The position numbers and the translations under genes were made by a program. 27,770 nucleotides of DNA from Anaerolineaceae bacterium UBA2274 (lineage in GTDB: Bacteria; Chloroflexota; Anaerolineae; Anaerolineales; Anaerolineaceae), in the NCBI GenBank assembly GCA_002347705.1, contig DDWY01000037.1:1-27770 (forward strand), given 5' to 3'. Position 1 is the stretch's first letter. The number at the start of each line of letters is the position of its first letter. This document shows, piece by piece, positions 23,852 through 27,770 of this stretch. Under the pieces are notes generated by a model. It was not told the DNA's origin. It did not search any database and saw only the letters and a list, made by a program, of their open reading frames with translations.

Positions 23852-25018
23852 ATGGCAGCAACTGTTTTAGTCGTTGATGATGAAGAAACCGCCCGCATGG
23901 TCGTTTCTGAATTTTTGCGTTCGAAAGGTTACGAAGTCCTCGAAGCCGGCACTCTGGCAGATGCCCGTGCTGTCATCTCGAAGGGTGTCGCAGACATCAT
24001 CATCCTCGACGTGCGCCTACCCGATGGGTATGGTCCGCACTTGCTCACCGAAACCTCACGCCTTCCTCTGCGCCCCCAGGTTATCATAGTCACTGCCCAT
24101 GGCGAAGTCTCGATGGCGGTTGACGCCATGAAAAATGGCGCGCAGGACTTCATGGAAAAGCCGCTTGACCTGCTCGAGATGGAAAAATCAGTCAATCGTG
24201 CGGCTGAGGTAATTTCCATGCGCCGGGAGTTGGCGCATTTGCGCAGCAACCAGGGCAAGCACGATGAATTCATCATTGGCGACACACCCCAGATGAAACA
24301 CATCCTGGAACTGGCAGGTCGCGCATCAGAGTCTTCAGTTTCAGTTCTGATTACCGGGCCAACCGGTACAGGCAAGGAAGTGCTGGCGCAGTACATTCAC
24401 CAAAATGGACCGCGTTCTGGCAAACCCTTCATCGACATCAACTGTCCTGCTATCCAACCAACAATGTTTGAATCCGAGCTTTTTGGGCATGAGGCTGGTT
24501 CCTTTACTGGCGCGACCAGCAAACGGAATGGTTTGATGGAAATCGCCGATGGCGGCATCCTCTTCCTCGATGAGATCTCTTCCATGCCAGTCGACCTCCA
24601 GGCAAAATTCTTACGCGCGCTGGAGGAACGTGCTTTCAGGCGGGTTGGCGGATCAAATCTGATCCGCGTTGACGTTCAGGTGATTGCCGCTTCAAACCGC
24701 GACCTGAAAGAAATGATCGCAAGGCATGAGTTCAGGGAGGATCTCTATTACCGCCTCAAGGTTGTCGACCTGGATTTGCCATCATTAGCAGAGCGCCGCC
24801 AGGACATCCCCGATCTGGTAGGTTACATGATCCGAAAGTTCAACCAACGCCTGGGCAATAACATTCTGGATGTCTCACCGGCAGCAATGCAAGCGATGAT
24901 TGACTATGATTGGCCTGGAAATATTCGGGAATTAAGCAATGCCATCCAACACGCGGTTCTGTTCTGCGATGAGCCCACTATTGAGCTCAACCATTTACCA
25001 AAAGACATCACCAAATAA
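23852..25018 (+). CDS. NtrC-like sigma-54 activator lacking a DNA-binding domain
   Basis: The 388-residue protein has a receiver domain (about 1-120: D9-D10, phospho-acceptor D53, T81, K103) and an AAA+ sigma-54 interaction domain (about 138-383). Walker A is GPTGTGKE (169-176), Walker B GILFLDE (235-241), and WPGNIRE at 354-360 is sensor II. The loop that touches sigma-54 reads GSFTGA (216-221) where nearly all relatives have GAFTGA. The protein stops after HLPKDITK, just where the C-terminal Fis-type helix-turn-helix should follow, and there is no room for one before the next promoter. GGAG precedes the ATG, eight bases after the kinase stop. Helicobacter pylori FlgR and chlamydial AtoC are known precedents for such DNA-binding-less activators. 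Confidence 0.92.
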   Translation: MAATVLVVDDEETARMVVSEFLRSKGYEVLEAGTLADARAVISKGVADIIILDVRLPDGYGPHLLTETSRLPLRPQVIIVTAHGEVSMAVDAMKNGAQDFMEKPLDLLEMEKSVNRAAEVISMRRELAHLRSNQGKHDEFIIGDTPQMKHILELAGRASESSVSVLITGPTGTGKEVLAQYIHQNGPRSGKPFIDINCPAIQPTMFESELFGHEAGSFTGATSKRNGLMEIADGGILFLDEISSMPVDLQAKFLRALEERAFRRVGGSNLIRVDVQVIAASNRDLKEMIARHEFREDLYYRLKVVDLDLPSLAERRQDIPDLVGYMIRKFNQRLGNNILDVSPAAMQAMIDYDWPGNIRELSNAIQHAVLFCDEPTIELNHLPKDITK

Positions 25019-25046
25019 GCACTTTTGAAGGTCAGGCTGGCAAGCT

Positions 25047-25062
25047 TGGCATAGTAGTTGCA
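25047..25062 (+). promoter_or_regulatory. Sigma-54 (-24/-12) promoter
   Basis: TGGCATAGTAGTTGCA matches the consensus TGGCAC-N5-TTGCA at every position except one (T for C at the end of the -24 element). GG to GC spacing is exactly 10 bases. It lies 29 bases after the activator stop codon and 38 before the next start codon, so the predicted transcription start is near 25073. It is the best match to the consensus that I found in the gene-free stretches of the window. Confidence 0.8.
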
Positions 25063-25064
25063 AC

Positions 25065-25098
25065 ATAACCTCCGACAAGTATTTTCATCGGAGGTTAT
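25065..25098 (+). promoter_or_regulatory. Hairpin covering the ribosome binding site of the small membrane gene
   Basis: ATAACCTCCGA (25065-25075) and TCGGAGGTTAT (25088-25098) are a perfect 11-bp inverted repeat with a 12-base loop. The right arm contains GGAGG (25090-25094), the ribosome binding site for the ATG at 25101. RNA reading through from the kinase/activator operon would hide this site. RNA started at the sigma-54 promoter (near 25073) would lack most of the left arm and leave it free. There is no T-run, so a terminator is less likely. Confidence 0.65.
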
Positions 25099-25100
25099 TT

Positions 25101-25433
25101 ATGTTAACTAATGGAGATCAGGTCCTTCTAATTGTTTCAATAGTGCTTTTCGCATTGGGCTTTCTTTGCCTGATCCTGAGCATTGTCATCCTGGTTAAAC
25201 AGTCGCTTGGTCGGAACATTCAGAGCATTGCAGAATCGGCAACGATTTTGGCTGAGAAAGGGATCACCGAAGGAGTATCGGGGCTGGTTGGTAACGCTTC
25301 GCTGCTCATCAGCTCCCTGAATGACCTTGCCAAGTCCAACACAGGCATTGGCATTTTCTTTGTCTTCCTGAGCCTGGTTCTCTTTGCTGGTGCTTACTAT
25401 ATGCTTAAACCATTCATTGGCGCCATGCCCTAA
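25101..25433 (+). CDS. Small two-helix membrane protein, unknown function
   Basis: I do not recognise a family. The 110-residue protein has a hydrophobic helix at about 8-33, a central amphipathic stretch (about 36-78, rich in Ala, Ser, Gly and Leu) and a second helix at about 81-106, with a very short C-terminal tail. Both ends of the chain are predicted on the same side. It is preceded by a strong ribosome binding site, a hairpin and a sigma-54 promoter, and is followed after 20 bases by the TPR gene, so both are probably induced together by the neighbouring two-component system. It could anchor the TPR protein at the membrane; that is inference from operon position only. Confidence 0.7.
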   Translation: MLTNGDQVLLIVSIVLFALGFLCLILSIVILVKQSLGRNIQSIAESATILAEKGITEGVSGLVGNASLLISSLNDLAKSNTGIGIFFVFLSLVLFAGAYYMLKPFIGAMP

Positions 25434-25453
25434 TCTTACTGAAAGGAATGACA

Positions 25454-27770
25454 ATGTCGATTGAGAGATTGCTTGATCAGATCCGGGTCCGCTTTGATTC
25501 GCAGACTGCCCGCGCGGTGGTCAGCGCTTTTCGCGCTGAGCCACTCGCCTGGCATTATTTTGAAAATACACCCGACCTGGAACAATGGCTGTCGTTTGCT
25601 TCCGATGACCTCTCCTGCTGGCAGCCTGCCGTGTTTGCGCTTTTCTCTCTCGACCAAACCCTGCCCGAACAGGATCTGACCAATCTCGAAATCAACCTCC
25701 CTGCCGAATTACACGAGCGGGTCACGAATGTTTTCGAAATGACCCGCCTGACTGGTCTTGAACCGACAAGTTTGCCAGATGCTGCTCTGCTTGCCCTTCA
25801 TTTGCGTGAATTCCGCCGCAAAGAAGGCTCGTGGGATGCAATCTCCGAAAATCTGTTCACGGGCAAGTGCCGCCTTGCGGTTTGGAAAACTGCTTTCGCG
25901 ATTCTTCCTCAACTTGTGCCTGATTTTGACGCCGCCATGGACAGCCTGGTTACACAGCTTTCGCCTCAGCATGCAGAGACACTGGGCAGCCTGATTGTTC
26001 ACCAGGTGGTGATCAATCCAGGCGACGAAAACATCCGCTATCAAACCTATCGCCGCAGGCTTCAAAAAGCTCCCATCGAACTCCAAATTTCCGCCCTCCG
26101 CGCCATGCGCTCTATTGAAGATGAATCACTGATTAAACTGCTTGCAAACAGTTTTTTGGCTCAGGTTCAGTCAGCTAATGGGGATTTTAACAAAAATGCC
26201 GGCCAATCAGCAGTCGAATCTTTCCGCCAGCAGGCTGTTCTCAGCCAGATCGCCGGACAGCCCGCCCAGGCCTCGCGCGCAATTGACCATGCCTTCAATG
26301 CCCTGAACCGACAACAAGCCGAAATCCTGCGCAATCTCGCTTTTGAACTCGAGACCTCCAACCCTGAAGAAGCCCGGAAGACCTGGGAAGAAATTCTGCG
26401 TCTGCAGCCAGATAACACGACTTATAAGAAAGAATACGCGGAATTTCTGATCGCAAATGATGATCCTGATTATGGTTACGAAATCCTTCAGGAGATACCG
26501 GATGATGCCACCAGGGCGCTTTACGCCTTACGTTATCCGGTCATCAGCGCGACTGACCCGGTAGGTACCCATTCCCTGGATAAAGCGCTCGAAAAAACAA
26601 CGCTCCAAACCAGCAGCTCGCGTTTTTCTTCTGAGTCCGACAATCTCAAGGCTGCCCGCTACGCGTTTGAAAACAAAAAGTATCAGACTGCCAGTAATTT
26701 CATCCACAAAGCACTTTCCGAAAATCCTAACGATCTCCAGACTATCAAGCTTTCTGGTCAGATCGATCGCCACATGGCAAACATCGATGATGCAATTGAA
26801 TCCAGCGCGCTGCTGGCTTTGTTTGAACCTCAAAATCAAGCCAACAAAAAGGATCTTGCCTCTCTTTACCTCCAATCGCAGCAGCCAGAAAATGCCCTGA
26901 GGATTTACCAGGATCTGATCCACGCCTCAAATGAACCTTCACGCACGGACCTGCTCAACTTCGCTGAAATCTCCATCAAAGCCTCCCAGGCTGAGAAAGC
27001 GATTCCAATCGCGCAGGCTTTCCTGAAAAAGGACGCCTTTGATGGCGAAGCTTTGGTTTTGCTCTGTAACGCCCTGATCGCCACAGGCAAAAACGATGAA
27101 GCCGTTGAGATGCTTGAAAAAGCTTCTGCTGTTGCCCCCGAAAAGCCTGCCAGTTGGCTCTCGCTTGCGCAAATTTGGACCAGCCTCGGGCAGGAAGCAA
27201 AAGCCATGCAAGCCCTGCGCAAGGCCAAAGCAGCCTTGCCGGATGACCCCGCTATTCTGAGCGCTCTCGGAGCGTTATATCTAGCAAACGATCAACCCAC
27301 TGAAGCAATCAGCGTTCTCAGGCAGGCTTTTCAGCTTGACCCTTCCAGCACTTCAGTCAGAAAATCACTGGCACAAGCCTATCTGACCCACGGCTACGTT
27401 GATGAAGCCTGGACAACCATCGCGCCGCTCGAGGATGATTACACCTCCGACCCGGAATTGGCATACGTCCTGGGGCAAACGCTGGCTGCCATGGGAGACC
27501 TGAATGGTGCCCGACCTGTCCTGCGTTTTGCCTGGCAGTCCAGCCGCTCAGACACTGCCCTTCAGTCCTACGCGGAACTTTTGATCAAAAGCTACAGCGA
27601 GGGGGTAAAACCCGGCACTCAGGAAGTAAAAGAGATGTCCCAGTTGCTTTCAACCATGGAAGAACGGCAAAAAGAACGGGACGGGCTCTTCGACATGCGC
27701 CTGCTGCAAGCTGATCTTAAAGCAAGCCTCGGCATGCATGACGCTGCCTACCAGGACTATCTCCAGCTGC
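25454..27770 (+). CDS. Large TPR-repeat protein, truncated by window end
   Basis: I read this frame by hand without a stop for 772 codons to the end of the window. The start is the ATG at 25454, with GGA six bases upstream; an ATG two codons earlier is too close to that site. The first 300 or so residues are helical with no known motif. From about residue 290 onward there are degenerate tetratricopeptide repeats, for example around A-R-K-T-W-E-E-I-L-R-L-Q-P, A-L-R-I-Y-Q-D-L, A-V-E-M-L-E-K-A and A-I-S-V-L-R-Q-A. No signal peptide or membrane helix was seen, so it should be cytoplasmic. TPR arrays are protein-binding scaffolds. Its catalytic content, if any, would lie beyond the window. It sits in the operon behind the sigma-54 promoter. 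Confidence 0.8.
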   Translation, partial: MSIERLLDQIRVRFDSQTARAVVSAFRAEPLAWHYFENTPDLEQWLSFASDDLSCWQPAVFALFSLDQTLPEQDLTNLEINLPAELHERVTNVFEMTRLTGLEPTSLPDAALLALHLREFRRKEGSWDAISENLFTGKCRLAVWKTAFAILPQLVPDFDAAMDSLVTQLSPQHAETLGSLIVHQVVINPGDENIRYQTYRRRLQKAPIELQISALRAMRSIEDESLIKLLANSFLAQVQSANGDFNKNAGQSAVESFRQQAVLSQIAGQPAQASRAIDHAFNALNRQQAEILRNLAFELETSNPEEARKTWEEILRLQPDNTTYKKEYAEFLIANDDPDYGYEILQEIPDDATRALYALRYPVISATDPVGTHSLDKALEKTTLQTSSSRFSSESDNLKAARYAFENKKYQTASNFIHKALSENPNDLQTIKLSGQIDRHMANIDDAIESSALLALFEPQNQANKKDLASLYLQSQQPENALRIYQDLIHASNEPSRTDLLNFAEISIKASQAEKAIPIAQAFLKKDAFDGEALVLLCNALIATGKNDEAVEMLEKASAVAPEKPASWLSLAQIWTSLGQEAKAMQALRKAKAALPDDPAILSALGALYLANDQPTEAISVLRQAFQLDPSSTSVRKSLAQAYLTHGYVDEAWTTIAPLEDDYTSDPELAYVLGQTLAAMGDLNGARPVLRFAWQSSRSDTALQSYAELLIKSYSEGVKPGTQEVKEMSQLLSTMEERQKERDGLFDMRLLQADLKASLGMHDAAYQDYLQL

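Noticed and set aside
25019..25046. Frameshifted helix-turn-helix of the response regulator
   Set aside because: There are too few bases before the promoter and small membrane gene to encode a Fis-type domain.
25065..25098. Rho-independent terminator after the activator gene
   Set aside because: The stem is perfect but no T-run follows, and the right arm is the ribosome binding site of the next gene; regulatory masking fits better, though partial termination is not excluded.
1..27770. CRISPR array, tRNA, rRNA, transposase or phage island
   Set aside because: I saw no regularly spaced repeats, no cloverleaf or rRNA-like stretches and no mobile-element proteins on either strand; a covariance-model search could still reveal a small RNA.

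Overview
The window looks like a chromosomal segment of an anaerobic or facultative member of Chloroflexota, probably class Anaerolineae. This is an inference from gene content and style: a DapL-type aminotransferase, a fused gamma-alpha 2-oxoacid:ferredoxin oxidoreductase, proteins with Pro/Thr-rich linkers behind zinc ribbons, and a LysM protein carrying an N-terminal zinc ribbon and one membrane helix. No rRNA, tRNA, CRISPR array, insertion sequence or phage gene is visible.

Layout. Positions 1-539 hold no gene, only short repeats and palindromes. hemW (minus) and a membrane-anchored LysM protein (plus) diverge from about 1.73 kb. trxB (minus) converges on the LysM gene. A tight plus-strand operon then runs from 4.0 to 10.0 kb: M20 peptidase, DUF1385/YqhQ membrane protein, ComEA-like DNA-binding protein, YqeY, the c-di-AMP phosphodiesterase-like PgpH, and YbeY. 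A second plus-strand operon (10.16-13.74 kb) carries ornithine carbamoyltransferase, ornithine aminotransferase and pyruvate kinase. It ends at a bidirectional terminator shared with a convergent minus-strand operon: an FCD-type GntR regulator, then the alpha and beta subunits of a 2-oxoacid:ferredoxin oxidoreductase. rpmF (plus) diverges from the GntR gene. hflX and a dapL-like aminotransferase follow on the minus strand.

The most unusual part is 20.4-27.8 kb, a compact sigma-54 module on the plus strand. It encodes RpoN with a four-cysteine zinc-ribbon-like insert in its linker, a soluble PAS-GAF-PAS NtrB-like histidine kinase, and an NtrC-like response regulator that ends after its AAA+ domain and so has no DNA-binding domain. 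Next comes an intergenic region with a well-spaced -24/-12 (sigma-54) promoter. A perfect 11-bp hairpin there covers the ribosome binding site of the next gene. The predicted start site falls inside the left arm, so only read-through RNA could fold the full hairpin. The apparent target operon encodes a 110-residue protein with two membrane helices and a large TPR-rich protein that runs off the window end. Neither product has a function I can name.

How the genes work together (inference). The kinase would sense a cytoplasmic signal and phosphorylate the DNA-binding-less activator. That activator would drive RpoN-RNA polymerase from solution, and the nearest visible promoter feeds the small membrane protein and TPR protein. 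The rest is housekeeping: central carbon, ornithine and ferredoxin metabolism, ribosome biogenesis, cell-wall precursor supply and second-messenger turnover.
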